A stretch of DNA of 64,000 bases from Moniliophthora roreri (lineage: Eukaryota; Basidiomycota; Agaricomycetes; Agaricales; Marasmiaceae): contig LATX02000201.1 in NCBI GenBank assembly GCA_001466705.2, forward strand, positions 124,001-188,000, given 5' to 3'. The translations under genes and the position numbers were made by a program. The notes under the pieces are model-generated. The model ran no database searches and had not been told where the DNA came from. It saw nothing but the letters and a program-made list of their open reading frames with translations. Positions 47,941-59,894 of the stretch are shown here, piece by piece; position 1 is the stretch's first letter; every line of letters starts with the position of its first letter.

Positions 47941-48988
47941 GTGAAGCTCACCTTAAACTTTATCACACTTGCTATTGCTGTAGCCACCGCACTGGCTAAC
48001 CCTCTCGTTGTTACCAGCAGCCCTCACGACGAGATTAACTGGTCGAAGCATCAGTATCAAGCTCCTCAGGAGGGTGATGCTCGTGGTCCATGCCCTGGTC
48101 TCAACACATACGCTGCTCCCCACTCCCAACTACTTCCATGCTAATGCATCAATAGCCTTGCAAACCACGGCTTCCTCCCTCGCAATGGTATGAACATTAC
48201 CATTCCCGTCGTGCTACAGGGATCTTTCGGTGCGGAAGACTTCTTTACATTTCATAACCATTCCCTAACACGTCGCACAGATGGATTCAACATCCCCACT
48301 AAGGAGCTTCTCTTCGCTGCCGAGGCATCGGTGTTTACATCCGACCTTTTGGACCAATTCTCTTTGAATGACATCAAACTGTAAGTCTTTTTTCTTTCTT
48401 TCCTTCTGTCCTGCTAATCAAGATCCACACCCGGCCAGGCATGGCAATATCGAACACGATGCCTCTCTCTCTTGCGTCGATCACGGTCTTGGCGACAACG
48501 CCATCTTCAACTCGTCGATATACGCTACACTGGCCTCGTCCAACCCTGGCGTGGATTATTATAACGCTACCTCCGCAGGCCAAGTTCAAAAGGAGAGATT
48601 GGCGCATTCCCTGGCAAATAATCCAAACGTGACGAACACAATTAAGGAGATCTTGATTAGGACCAGGGAGTCGATGTTTTATTTGTATGGAATGGAAGGT
48701 GAGGCTGGTACTGGCAAGGTTCCAAAGAAGTGAGTGCCTTTGAGTCTGAAGGATGGAAGACTAACATGGACCTGCGGCAGATTGGTAGACATATTCTTCC
48801 GCGAAGAACGACTTCCATTGGAAGAAGGATGGAAGAGGCCAGGGCCATTCCTTGACGAGAATATCGATCCCATTCTTGCGGAAATTTTTAGGGCATCGGA
48901 ATGGACTCCGATTGAAGGACAGTGTCCTTGGTTCACGCTTGCCCCTGGTGGGACTACCAACCCCGTGCGCGATGGGACCATTCTTTAA
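47941..48988 (+). pseudogene. Unspecific peroxygenase/chloroperoxidase-like heme-thiolate protein, damaged
   Basis: Exons 47941-48107, 48156-48229, 48281-48380, 48439-48729 and 48781-48988 sum to 840 nt (279 residues). The family signature PCPGLNT-LANHG (Cys = heme axial ligand) and NIEHDASLS are clear. The C-terminus LDENIDPILAEIF fits short peroxygenases. Three defects converge. The codon where Met is expected, directly before the signal peptide KLTLNFITLAIAVATALANP, is GTG and no in-frame ATG lies upstream in the open frame. The donor after CTCAACAC reads AT instead of GT, although the acceptor and downstream phase are intact. The Arg that normally follows EHDASLS is Cys (TGC at 48473-48475). 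The protein would otherwise be secreted and oxyfunctionalise organic substrates with hydrogen peroxide. It is either a young pseudogene or has an unseen 5' exon. Confidence 0.75.
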
Positions 48989-49548
48989 TAGATTATGTAT
49001 ACACGGCTACATCGATGTTTGTTAAGTAGAACTTCCTCAATGTCAGGAATTAGGATGTTCCAGTTTGACCAGCGTAACTGAAGTGTCACTGCCACTGTGG
49101 CGTAGTTCTCTTCTTCTACTGGGCTTCTCTGTATTTCAAATGACGTGAACTTATCGTAGATGACGATAGACCGCTCTCTGTTGACTCCGAGATGAGAAGG
49201 CGCGCTCGAATCCGGTGATATGTCGGTAAAACTTTGGAATGACTCGTGCATCCGATAGGAGAAATAAATGAATCTCGATGGTTCAAGAGCTCGGGTCTAC
49301 TTTTATTGCCCGATTCGCGAGCCGTGATGATCAAGAGAATCACTCCACGCTCGTAGTACCAGGCTGGACATATTTGGAGAAGCAGAAGCTTAAAGACGCC
49401 ATCGACGGTATAGCTACGATTGCTTCTTATAACCCGAGGTTCACCAATCCTAACCACAGTTGTCATAGAGACAGAGAGTGAGTTGAAAAGAACGATACAC
49501 CGTACAATACATGAAAGACGTCAATACAGACCGAAACTCAACTTCCGA
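48989..49548. other. Intergenic, no gene seen
   Basis: 3' sides of the peroxygenase gene and the sugar transporter gene. No coding signal. Confidence 0.4.
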
Positions 49549-52500
49549 TTAAGCCTTGTCAAGAGCTGGTGTCTCATGGAACGAACCGGACTGTTTCTCC
49601 GCGATACCTTCACCTTTGTGACCAGCAACAGCGACACGCTCAGTTGCTTCTTCTCCGTCGAAGAGTGCCGCGGTTTCTTCGAGTGTGAGGCCTTTGGTCT
49701 CGACGACAACTGATTATATGGGTTAGTGAGGTCTGAAGGAAAAGAATATGATTAGACACACAAAGATAGACGTAGAGGAGTTCAAAGGCGAGCCAGCAGC
49801 AGTATACGACATAGTACTTCCAGGTGATAGCATCTTGCGAAAGCAATCAGTAGCAGCAAGAGTGCCAGCTTGTTGAGACACTTACCGAGAGCAATCGGGT
49901 TGACATACTGGTTGAAGATGATGGCTGTCGAGACGGTCAAGTTGAAGACGTTGAAGCCCTTGGCTCGAATCGCGAAGGGTAAAATTTCGACCGAGTACGA
50001 AACGATGAGTGGTGAAAATGCAATACTGTAGAACAGCGTGAAAGCTTGGCCATACTGAATTCTGTAACACACTCACTCATAAGCCGCGAAGAACAGGAAC
50101 ATGAAAGCAATGACAGCATACCATGTAGTACTTTATTCATTCTCCCCAGCTTTGCAACCCCGACACATTATAATGTTCCCGCTATCTTGTAAGGCCTTGA
50201 TGAATGATAATTGTTCCTGTCCTTTTCGCAAGCATACCTTGGAACGAACAATAATTCGCCCTGGGTGCGAATAATAAGTGGGAGACCAGGAAACGCCAGC
50301 AATGCCAAATTCGGCAGTTACGCGTTATGACACATGGACATTTTCCACGGTTGGATGCTTGCTTCCTCCTTTCACGTCCCTTCCTGTCATGTAGTGTTGT
50401 ACGGTACGTATCCTTGTTATCTCAATGTCTCCTGCAATCTGTACTTACACTTTATCATAGCACCACCAAATTCTACCCCTACGTCGCATTATCATTCGTC
50501 CAGTAGCGCCCAGCGGTCTCATTATCATTATTCTCTACACCGTGGCGTGTACCATTTATAATTCATAGATACTTGCACTCATTTTTATTCTCTCCCTAAC
50601 CCCTTACCATATACAGCCACTCATGCACCACGTCTCTAGCCCTGCTGGCTCAAGAGTGACTACGGCAATGTGAAATTTGTTCATTATGGATGCTATTGAC
50701 CAGCATTGCATTATTATTCAGTATCATCTGACCTCTTCTCGTATCCAGTGCCCCACCGCATCATTTGAACCCGAACCTTCACGTCAATTGGTGCGCCTTA
50801 TTATCATTCTCCTGCACATTGCCTCATTATAATTTACACCTTTCAGATGTCTCGGCTGCCTCCGTGAACCTTAACTCTCTTCGGGCTGTACAGTTCTCGG
50901 AATCACCCAAGCATATATTTCAACCAACTCGTGGGGCCCCCGAAGCCCCATCCTTGACATTTCTCCCATCCCACCGCAGGAGGGTAGTCAGTACCATCAC
51001 TTGGGCAGACAGCGAGGAGGTAACAATGTTGATTGGAAGGTGCGTCTCATATCGTTTTTTGCGTGCCCATTGAACTGACAAATTGGTTGTTATCTAATGT
51101 AGTACCGATCCTGCTGAAACATGAGGCATCGAAGACATGTATACCCATCGTACAAATATTATCCCTTGCTCTTGCTATGCTTCGCATTCTACCTATCACT
51201 ACTCAATATAACATATCCTATTTCCATTGTAGAAAATGACATACCTGGTTTATAACGTATGTTCTTGAGCCCTCGGAACTTCCGTTCTCGTGGTTTACAC
51301 TTTTTTGGGTATGGAAATATTCCCCTGAAGCCTTCAGGCAATACAAGCAACATTGAATGACTCTCAGCTGCAGTTTGGTTTCTCAGCGGAGGTCGATAAG
51401 CGTCGCATGTGCATATCTCATTAGTGTTGTCAAATTTGGAAATATTAATTGCCTTTTTTGGTTGGCTCTTACCCGTTATGGTAAGAATGCTTGGGGAGAC
51501 TGGCTGTAGTTTCAGATATCCTGCGCGTGTGCGCGAACGTCCACGGGCTACAGGTATGGATTGAACAACTTCCAATGCTTTTTGACATGATATTCAGTTG
51601 ACTCTGTTGCTAGCGTGGGAGGGGATAACTTTGCAGCTATTGAGACGTACAAATTGTAAGTAAAGTGCGAATGAAAGCCTTTCTGAGCTTGCGTGCCGCT
51701 TGACGTTTTCATTTGAGGATCTAATAGCACCAGGAGCACTCAGTTGGTCCTCTTTTATGTTCCGACTCGAATGGTAATGTTTGCTAAGTCTGCAAATGGT
51801 GTGGTGGATATGTACGAGGAAAGTTCCTCCCGAAAACTAATTCCGATGAGCCGGACGTAGTTCAATCCCGAGCGTTTATTCAGCGCTTGTGGAATTTGTA
51901 CCCCATTCTTGTCTCGAGAGTGGCCTTCCCCAAACAATTCAGGAATCCTTGATGAACGTTACATAGAAGGTAGATAGGCGCTGTACAGGATGAAGACTAA
52001 TCAGTAAATCACCTCACGAAGGCTCAGGAATGGTCGTTTTTGTAGTCCTGTCGAGGGTTCACAGCGAGCATGTGGAAGTGGAATGATGGGAGAAGTGTAT
52101 ATTGGATATATATGTACAAGGTGGGTTCTCTACACAGCATGGGTGGTACCAGGGAGAAAGACCTGTCATCATTGGTATTGGGGCAAACGACAGTGTGAAT
52201 TCCAAAGGACGAGCAGAGCCACCATGGATGCGACTGAATACCTGATGCAGATTCGATTCTCAATGACTGAAAATAAAAGTAACCAGTCAGTTTATTAAAT
52301 ATATGGATAAAGTAGAGCACACACACCTTTAATCCCTTCAAAATACCCAACTCTTAGCGCAATTGCATCCAAGGCCCGAATATTGAGTGTCAATCGTCCA
52401 TGTTGGGCTGGTCGCTGCGAGAAGTAAGGCTGGGCTTCGAGATATGTTCCCGGTCATTGCCGAGTACTATACAGCTGAAAATCTTCAAGGTTCAAGCCAC

Positions 52501-54840
52501 CGGCAACGACCGAAAACAGTGCACCGGAAGCAGCCAAGGCATAGAAACACTGATAATGAGACTGGATCTGTAAAATAGTGAATAACACGTACCTTAGACT
52601 CCAAGAAATGAAGTTCGATGCAACATAGGATGCAGGCGATGAAATAAGGAAGTTTCGCTTGTGATTGCTGGCTGTCAAGGGCTATTCATAGATGAGCGCT
52701 GGGGTTGTATTAACCGGGGTCAAATGATAATGAGTCCGGTATCCGGAGTAGGGGAGCTGAGTACCAATGATAATGAGCCTAGGTCAAACAGAATGATAAA
52801 TCGTACGTGCCTAGGAACCGAAGAAACATCAAAGATCGAATAATAATTTGCACACTGAGGGTGAATGATAATGAGACGGAATCTACCAAAACTGGCAATC
52901 AGGACGTGCCCACCCTGATAATTATGCACACTTACCAATGAACAGCAGTGGGGCCATAGGGGTGTGATCATGATTAGACAGTGTACTAGAGATACCAATA
53001 AATAGATCAGCGAACAAATGGGAGGATAGAGGACAATGCTGTACATGGGAGAAGGGAAGGAGAATAATAAAGGTACCCTGACACGGCAATGATGTGCGGT
53101 GGTTAGGGTGCGCATTATAACGTGTCGGGGTTGCAAAGCTGGGGCGAATTATATAAAATCTACATGGACTGCTCGCAATGAGACCATATCCCGCCGAATG
53201 AACTTGTCTAATTTCTGACTGAGCAAAGCAAATAGTTTGCGCAGTCCAGAAGAGAAGCATTCCGATGGCTGAAGTGATGAAAAGCAGACGTCGTCCTGCT
53301 TTCTCGACCAGGAAGGAGGCGAGCAGAGCCCAGCATAAGTTCCAGATCGAGAGAATACCATTGATGAGCAGCTGTGGCGGCAGATCAGTACCATTGGAAT
53401 CTCAAAATATCTGGGCTCTACCTGATCGAAACCATCAGTGATCCCAATTCTGTCAAGAACACGGTTCAAGAAGTATGAAGGAAGACCGTTTCCAGACCAT
53501 TGCGAGAAGAATGCAATCGCAATGATGATCCTCATACGCTTGAGGTTCCCCTTTGTTGTGAAGAGCGACTTGTATCCCACATGCGACGCGACTAAACGTA
53601 GGGAATGATATCATATATGAGCGATGTTTCTCCGTAATAGATCTTGCTATCCCCACCATTCCTCTCGAAATCAATGGCAGCTTTGATCTCTTCATATTCG
53701 TACTTGACCAAGGGGTCGTCCCTGAGATGATCGGGAATCAGTTACGATACGGCCGATGGAAATAAGATGGAGGAACTCACTGGTTCCCATCGGCATGATA
53801 GTAAGCCAGCGTTCTTAGCGCTTCCTGTTCCCGTCCCTTGCTGACAAGCCATCTCGGGGACTCGGGTGCGAACAGGAGGAGGGCGACCTGGAGAACAGAT
53901 GGTGCTCCTTGAAGGATGGACGGGATACGCCAGGACCATGTGTTTGGGATCTGGAAAGTACCAAAAGTCGCCCATGCCGCTCTAGAAACATCCCCTAGTT
54001 AGTTTGGTTTAATTGCGGAGGCAGGAGACTGACACGATAGCTCCAGAATACCAAAGAGAGTTGTATGCGGAGGTGAGAGCGGCACGGTACGATGGGTACG
54101 ATAACTCAGTGACTAGAAGTGGGGCGGCGTTGGCTAGGAAAAGAGCGGTCATCACCTGGTTAGACTGCTCCACGGAGGGTACGTACCGGCGAAACTCAGG
54201 CCAAACCCGATTAAGAACCTGCGAACGGGCATAGAAGTAAAGATGGAGAATACATGGCAATATGGCAAAATATTCGCTGACCGGGCGCCGATGAACATCC
54301 TCACGGATTGAGAGGCGGTTTGAAGGGCTGTACCTCCGCACATGATAAGAGCACCGAGCATGATACCCATTCGTCGTCCCAGACCGTCGGTAACGTAAGG
54401 AGCAAATGGATATGCAGCCAAAGAGCCGATGTTCTACAGGGGAGGTGTTACCCCGGAACGAAGCACGTATCGAAGACAAGCTCACCTGTATAGCCGTCAA
54501 CAGCCCAAGCATTGAGGGTCCGGGGAAATCGAAATCTTGTCTCCATTGGTCGAGCGATTGCAGACCGTTCATCATACTTCCGTCGTAACCATTGGTGGAG
54601 GATGTGATCAGCCTAGATGAAAAAGACTGAGTTTTACGCCTTCAATAGGATGGTAAAGCTTACAGCAAAACTAGCCAGGCGTTCAAAACGATCAACCTGC
54701 GCAGAAAGAGGCATCAATCTGAGCTTCGTTTAGAAGATAACAGCAGCATACCTCCTGTTGTTGTACCACTTTTTGTTGGGGTCAACGAGATGGGCAAAGC
54801 CAGAATCAGCACCTCCGGAAATTGCAGCACCACCAGCCAT
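49549..54840 (-). pseudogene. MFS sugar transporter (hexose/lactose permease-like) split by a transposon
   Basis: Start ATG at 54840 (MAGGAAISGGADSGFAH), stop TAA at 49549-49551. Sugar-porter signatures are in order: NGYDGSMMNGLQSLDQW in the first helix region, DGLGRRMGI (loop 2-3 motif), PESPRWLVSKGR before the central loop, GNGLPSYFLN, EKAGRRLLF, YVNPIAL, and the end motif VVETKGLTLEETAALFDG. The protein would be a 12-helix plasma-membrane symporter. Near 53175 the reading frame leaves homology and resumes at 50113: a 3061-bp element (50114-53174) sits inside an exon and is flanked by a 7-bp duplication. Removing it and one copy of the duplication would join the frame perfectly (AGYGLIA to FMFLFFAAYDIAF). 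The rest is intact, so the disruption is recent. Splicing out of the whole insert is possible but not supported by the boundaries. Confidence 0.88.
50114..53174. mobile_element. 3.06-kb TIR transposon inserted in the sugar transporter gene
   Basis: Terminal inverted repeats of about 62 bp. The strongest part, CCCCAGCTTTGCAACCCCGA-CAC, is identical at both ends and followed by TTATAATG; the outer part CCATGTAG is also shared. The target duplication is GCAATGA (50107-50113 and 53175-53181), possibly 8 bp with one mismatch. Subterminal zones are full of CATTATCATT at the left and AATGATAATG at the right (roughly five at each end, mirror-arranged), as in transposase-binding repeats. No transposase-like open frame was recognised inside, so it is probably non-autonomous. 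An 8-bp duplication would suggest a hAT-type element. The interior (51.2-52.0 kb) has unassigned open frames and may be captured sequence. Confidence 0.9.
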
Positions 54841-56008
54841 GATGAAAGAATTCCACGAGGCAAGGTTGGCTTGTTCACACCGTCTTGAGGTTTTATATGT
54901 TCCTAGAAAAACGATCCGCGAGATTGATGGCGATCCATTATTCCAGAGCTACGCCGAAGTTGATTCTAAAATGGGAAGCCGTAACGATCTATCGTATCGT
55001 GTGGGGTCAACTTGGGGTAAGGTCGTGGGCAGGAGAAACTAGTGGAGTGTGAGAAAATTGCCTTTCGTGACGATAAGCACTCAATCTATGTATCCGATTT
55101 CTATCCCTCCCACGTCGACAAAGGCTCCGATGTCCAACATCCCCTTCGTGCTCCGCCGTGTGTCGTAGGATATTTGACCCTGTGTTCGGGTTCTCCCTGT
55201 TCCATCTCCCCTTAAACCAATCACAAACCCGACCCTTGGAGCCCAATCCAAGTCGACTCCTGCGGAAGATTGGACCGTCGTCTCGGTTCATTAATAGCGC
55301 CTGACTTCCTCGGGAATGACAGTAGCATTGGTAAAACGGCGAGTATTATAGCTTCTTGGGGTGGGATCGAGCTGACTGGATCTCTGGTAGAGCCTTTGAG
55401 TGCTGTGCGGCGATGACACTGGCTTTTTGAAATTCTACTGCGCTCACACCTACAACAGTCGAAACCTGGACACGATGAGGAATCGCAGTCCTGAATCAAT
55501 AGCAAACGTAGTCCCTTCAATCCCCTTCAACCTGTTCACAACTCAGCACAAGAAGATCGCGCTCGATCTTCCTTCTTCCCATCTACTCGCTCCGGACGAT
55601 AAGACACCACGAAGTCCGGACATCCCCTAGTCCAGCCCACCTTATCAAGGCTCACAGTATGCACTGCCACAGCCGGGCGGCCTGGCATACACACAGAGTT
55701 TCAACTGTGCAGCGCAAGTAGCGTAGGGGTTATCCGGTTTGCTTGCGGCTGCTATATTGGCGCTCTACCAAGAAGTTCACAATCGATCGCGGCGGTCTCC
55801 CCGTCTCCCTGCATTCAAGCCGGCCTTCAATTTTATTATCATGAAGGTTTGTATCTTGTTGCGCTTGTTGATTTTATAACACTCTCCCGTTACTGTGACT
55901 ATGTTGACCTTCCCAGCCCCAGTCCTCGTTATAGTATCCTCTGGTTGGATTATATTGCAGAGTATCTACACAGCATCTGCATTGAAAATAGACAATCTTT
56001 TTTCGACG
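54841..56008. other. Intergenic, no gene seen
   Basis: Upstream side of the transporter gene and 3' side of the monooxygenase gene. No coding or RNA feature recognised. Confidence 0.4.
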
Positions 56009-58167
56009 CTACAGGAATACACGCTTAAAGTAATCAGCCACTCCGGATTCGGCCTTCAGAACGGCACCAATATACTAATGAACAGATGTTAGTATTTGAC
56101 AAGTTGGGAAGGACTGGACACTTACGCCATCAGGCCTAATGATCACCACTAGCCCCTCGCTCTCTACCACCTTGTAATGCTTGTATGCATAGCCTTCTGC
56201 ATCAATAACAGTACAAGCTGTACCTGTTGTAGTAGCCTCTGCGATTCGAGTGCCCGCTGGGTAAACCAATACGTTCTTCACTGTTCCATGTGGATACGAC
56301 ATGCCGTCAAGAATCCCAGCAAGATGGCCTCCAAAAATGATGAATGTATGCGACGTAACATCAAGCAGATCGTAAAGCGAAACACTTTGACCAGAACTTG
56401 CGAGAGTCAATCCAGGAGCCTCTGGCGCACGATCTCCGGCATGGGTAGCATTGTCGTCGCCAGAGCGAAAATTATCCACAGTTCCTGTTGCATCCTTCTG
56501 CCTCTCGTCCAAAACAATGCTGGTCCCACGATAATTGATCCCAAACTGCCTGACAGTCCAATCTCTTCTCCATCCTTCACCCTTGTTTGCGACGTTTGAC
56601 AGCGTTTGATGCATATACGCCGTTGTCTTTCCCAGCATCCCAGCCACGACAGGCACCCTCTCTGAGGTGTAGGTGTCGAGGAGGCTACTTGGTGCCAGGC
56701 CTTTCTGAACCAACGCGAGTTTCCACGCAAGGTTGAACTATAACATCGCCATATGAGTATTTCATGGCCACCGCAATGATAAAATGACTCACAGAGTCCT
56801 GGACACTGGTATTGACACCTTGAGCACCGGTGAAGCTATGTACATGTGCAGCATCTGAAAAATCTGGATGAGTGCACTGATCAAGGGAAACGAGGCATCA
56901 CTGACCTCCCCCAAGAAATACTCTCCCATCATTGAACTTGTCCACCATGCGAACGTTAGACCTATAGTACTGTTCAGCACTATCCTAGACGTTTCCTTCA
57001 AGCACGTACCTCCAAAGTCCGGTAGCTACCAAGTCACCAAATTCGATATTTTTCTTCCCAATGACATTGTACATCGCATCCACGATGCGATCTCGGTTGC
57101 CCCCAATTTCGGACACGTCGAAATCGGCTCCGCCACAGATAAAGTAATAATAGTATTTTCCGTTCCTCTTGTAGGGTCGTAAACTTAGGCTGTTATGCAA
57201 AAGTCAGCATTTGAATGCGAGCAATCACATAACACGGACGTTCTGTCGGAGCTACTTCCCCAGATTTTCCAATCCTGAGATACATTCAGTGTCAACAGCA
57301 AAGAGTAGAAGGTTTTCACCTACAAAACACTCCGGAACACTCTTTGCTTCGATATCCCCGATAACATAGATGATGTCTGCGTGGCTGTCACCATCAAAGG
57401 TGAGGCTTAACTGTTTGCGAACCGTGCTACGTGCACCATCGGTGCCGACAACCCAATCAAATTGGGTGCATTCCGTGCTATTTGTGTATTTGACCAAATT
57501 TACAACAACATGATCCGATGACTGTTCGAGTGAAACAAGTTCTGTCGCGAGTTCCACGGAAACTCCATATTCGGTTTTGATGACTTCACGTAGGACGGCC
57601 TGATGATCATCTTGCATTATTCCCAAAGGATTGATCTTGAAATAACTGTGAGACCGGTTATTATCGGGTAGTTGATTAGAGGGAACTTACACGGTGATAT
57701 TCTGGTCTGGGGTCAAGGTGATCTATCATAAGAAATTCATTGATTGGGCCGTCGCCTTCGGGAGAGGTGTAAATCTTCATTTTTATCGGCGATGATTCTC
57801 CAGCACGTTCTATTGCGGGGAGAATGCCTAGGATTTTGTAGAGTTCAAGTGTCCGGGGCTAGTAGAGGTATTCAAAATCATTGTATGCAAGGATATGATC
57901 CAGATAGCCGAACCATAACGCCAGCACCCCTAGTACCGACAAAATGTTCTACTGATTTGTCAATGATTCTGACAGAGATTCCGTTGCGTAAAAGCAGGAG
58001 GGCGAGAGAAAGTCCTATAGGGACGTCAAGCGATGCAACAAGGAGCGCAACAGCGCAACACCGAATGCGTACCTGCTGGTCCTGCGCCAACCTACATCCA
58101 AAGGCATAGTCAGTAGAGAGCATGACACGAGGAACATTGGACATACAATGAGCACTGAAGGGTGCAT
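56009..58167 (-). CDS. FAD-dependent aromatic monooxygenase (phenol hydroxylase-like)
   Basis: The start ATG at 58167 begins MHPSVLI, and two tiny exons (58147-58167, 58073-58092) build the dinucleotide-binding motif VGAGPAG-LSLALLLLRNG. Later exons carry VGTDGARS (the conserved DG motif), GRVFLGGDAAHVHSF (second FAD motif GDAAH) and TSERVPVVAGMLG. The last exon (56009-56074) reads YIGAVLKAESGVADYFKRVF, the typical C-terminus with a thioredoxin-like domain before it. The family hydroxylates phenolic rings with NADPH and oxygen. Neighbouring P450 and peroxygenase genes are also oxidative, but there is no clear cluster. One oddity: at 57256-57274 a minus-strand reading D-W-K-I-W-G, expected in the family, lies one base out of frame with the exon that splices cleanly. 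Confidence 0.85.
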
Positions 58168-59179
58168 GTTCGTGGAGATTGCGGTGTTTGATCATTGTCG
58201 AGCAATGGAGACGTTTTATATCGCATTTTTGGCATGCCTGCGAAGAATACGGTTAATCGGCATGTTTGAACTTTACTAAGTGTTTGACTCACCAGATCAC
58301 TTGATGTCAATAATTGAAGGTCGCATCTGAGCGATCTGACTCTGAGCGCTTGAGCATTGTGTATCAAAGAGCGGGACACGTGAGAACGACCCAATCAAAC
58401 TTCCCGAATCGGACTACCTGCACAGCGTCGAGATTTTCAAGGCCACTCACCCTAGCATGACGCTAACGCAAATCTTTGACTGCTTGCAAACGAGCCCAAA
58501 AGCTTTGAAAGGCAGCCTCAATGTTTTTCTTGAATCTTCGTTTACCGCTCCCAACCATTGCCAGCTACATTATACATCTTCATCAACCCTTTTCAAAATT
58601 GAAGAGACCAACGAGCGGCACAATTTGGAAGGTGAACTTATGATTTACACTGACACCAAACCAGCGGCGTAATACCAATTCGTTGTATATGGCGAGATAT
58701 TCGGAAGGCTTAGGTCGGATACCGCACCTAAGATGTGGATACACTAAGCGAAGTTCGGTACGAAACCGCACCAGCTACTGGACCCGACTTAATGTATCTG
58801 CCAAATAACATTCTTACAGTTGCAGGGGCTTGGATGCATAGAGGTTGCCATCGACAGATTAACGGACCGTAAGACCGCGCATCGCATGGCAAGAGATCCG
58901 ACGTGTCGGAGGCTCCGGATCCTGCAAAGAGTTCTATACCCATAGAGTTCGTTGCAATCGTGAAATGCTTTCGCCAACATCAACCTTCTGTGAATGTTAA
59001 CTGCGTTGGTCGCCAACTGCACGAATAGACCAAAGCTAGAAGGTATTGTGACGGATCAGGAAAAGAAGATGCGCGCTCCATCGCTCTTTCAAAGGTACAG
59101 TCACCTTCGAAGAAAGATGCTATAAGTTATGATTAAATATCATTACATGACACGGCTTGTTGCTCTTCCAGCCTTCGGT
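58168..59179. other. Intergenic, no gene seen
   Basis: No coding region or structured RNA recognised between the monooxygenase and the small secreted protein gene. Confidence 0.4.
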
Positions 59180-59894
59180 TCACAGCTTCATGCAGCTAAT
59201 CTCTTGCAAGTCCCAAACAAACTTCTCTTCTGTTACTGCAAGACGAGTCAAATCAGTTCCATACCGGAAAAGTAAAGCTTCACTTACGTCCACCGGTACC
59301 ACTGATAAACCTCGTCTCGGGTGGGTTCGCAATGATAACTCCGCTGCCTCCATCCAGAACTTTAGCTGGCCATCCAGTTTCGCCGTACTAAAAGAGTGTC
59401 GTCAATACCCAAACAAGACACGCCATAATAAGTCCAACTTACATCCGTCCGCCACTTTCCATCATTAGCGAGCCCAACGCGATGGTCGTTATGTGCTTGA
59501 CAGACTACAGGACCACCCATGCCTCCGGGGAAACGGAAGCTCACTGTGTGACAAAATCAGGATTGGAGTCGGTGACGGCAACAAGGGGTAGCTCACCTCC
59601 TTTGTCATTATCATCTATCAGAGCTTGACGACTGCAGAACGCGCTGTTGAGAAGGTATCACGGGTATTAGGCCAAGATCAAACGCACTTAGGATGGTTCT
59701 CGACGTTGAGAACAGAATCACTGGAATCGAGGTAGTTGCTTCCACCAGTAGTAAGCGTATAGCACTGGGAGAAACAATTAGCGTGTGGTATCACAGTCGA
59801 GAAATGCGCCTACCTTGAACGGATCCACGGATGCACCAAAAGCACCGACAGCGTTGAGAACAGCGGAGAGAGCAAATGCGATGCGAGAGTGCAT
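59180..59894 (-). CDS. Small secreted protein, 153 residues
   Basis: Six short exons; exon 1 is 59814-59894, exon 2 starts at 59764, and the last ends at TGA 59180-59182. It starts with a signal peptide (MHSRIAFALSAVLNAVGAFG) and contains four cysteines after it. It has conserved-looking blocks SNYLDSSDSVLNVENHPN, RQALIDDNDKG, SFRFPGGMGGPVVCQ, WPAKVLDGGSGVI and a C-terminal WDLQEISCMKL. It has no enzymatic motif and matches no family I recognise. A broken paralogue lies at 37041-37737. Small size, secretion and duplication are effector-like traits, but that is only a hint. Confidence 0.8.

Noticed and set aside
51189..51575. Possible transposase in the 3-kb element
   Set aside because: The frame is short and has no catalytic or zinc-finger motif; kept only as unassigned interior sequence.
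58014..58092. Apparently broken FAD-binding motif in the monooxygenase
   Set aside because: Two short introns restore VGAGPAG-LSLALL exactly.
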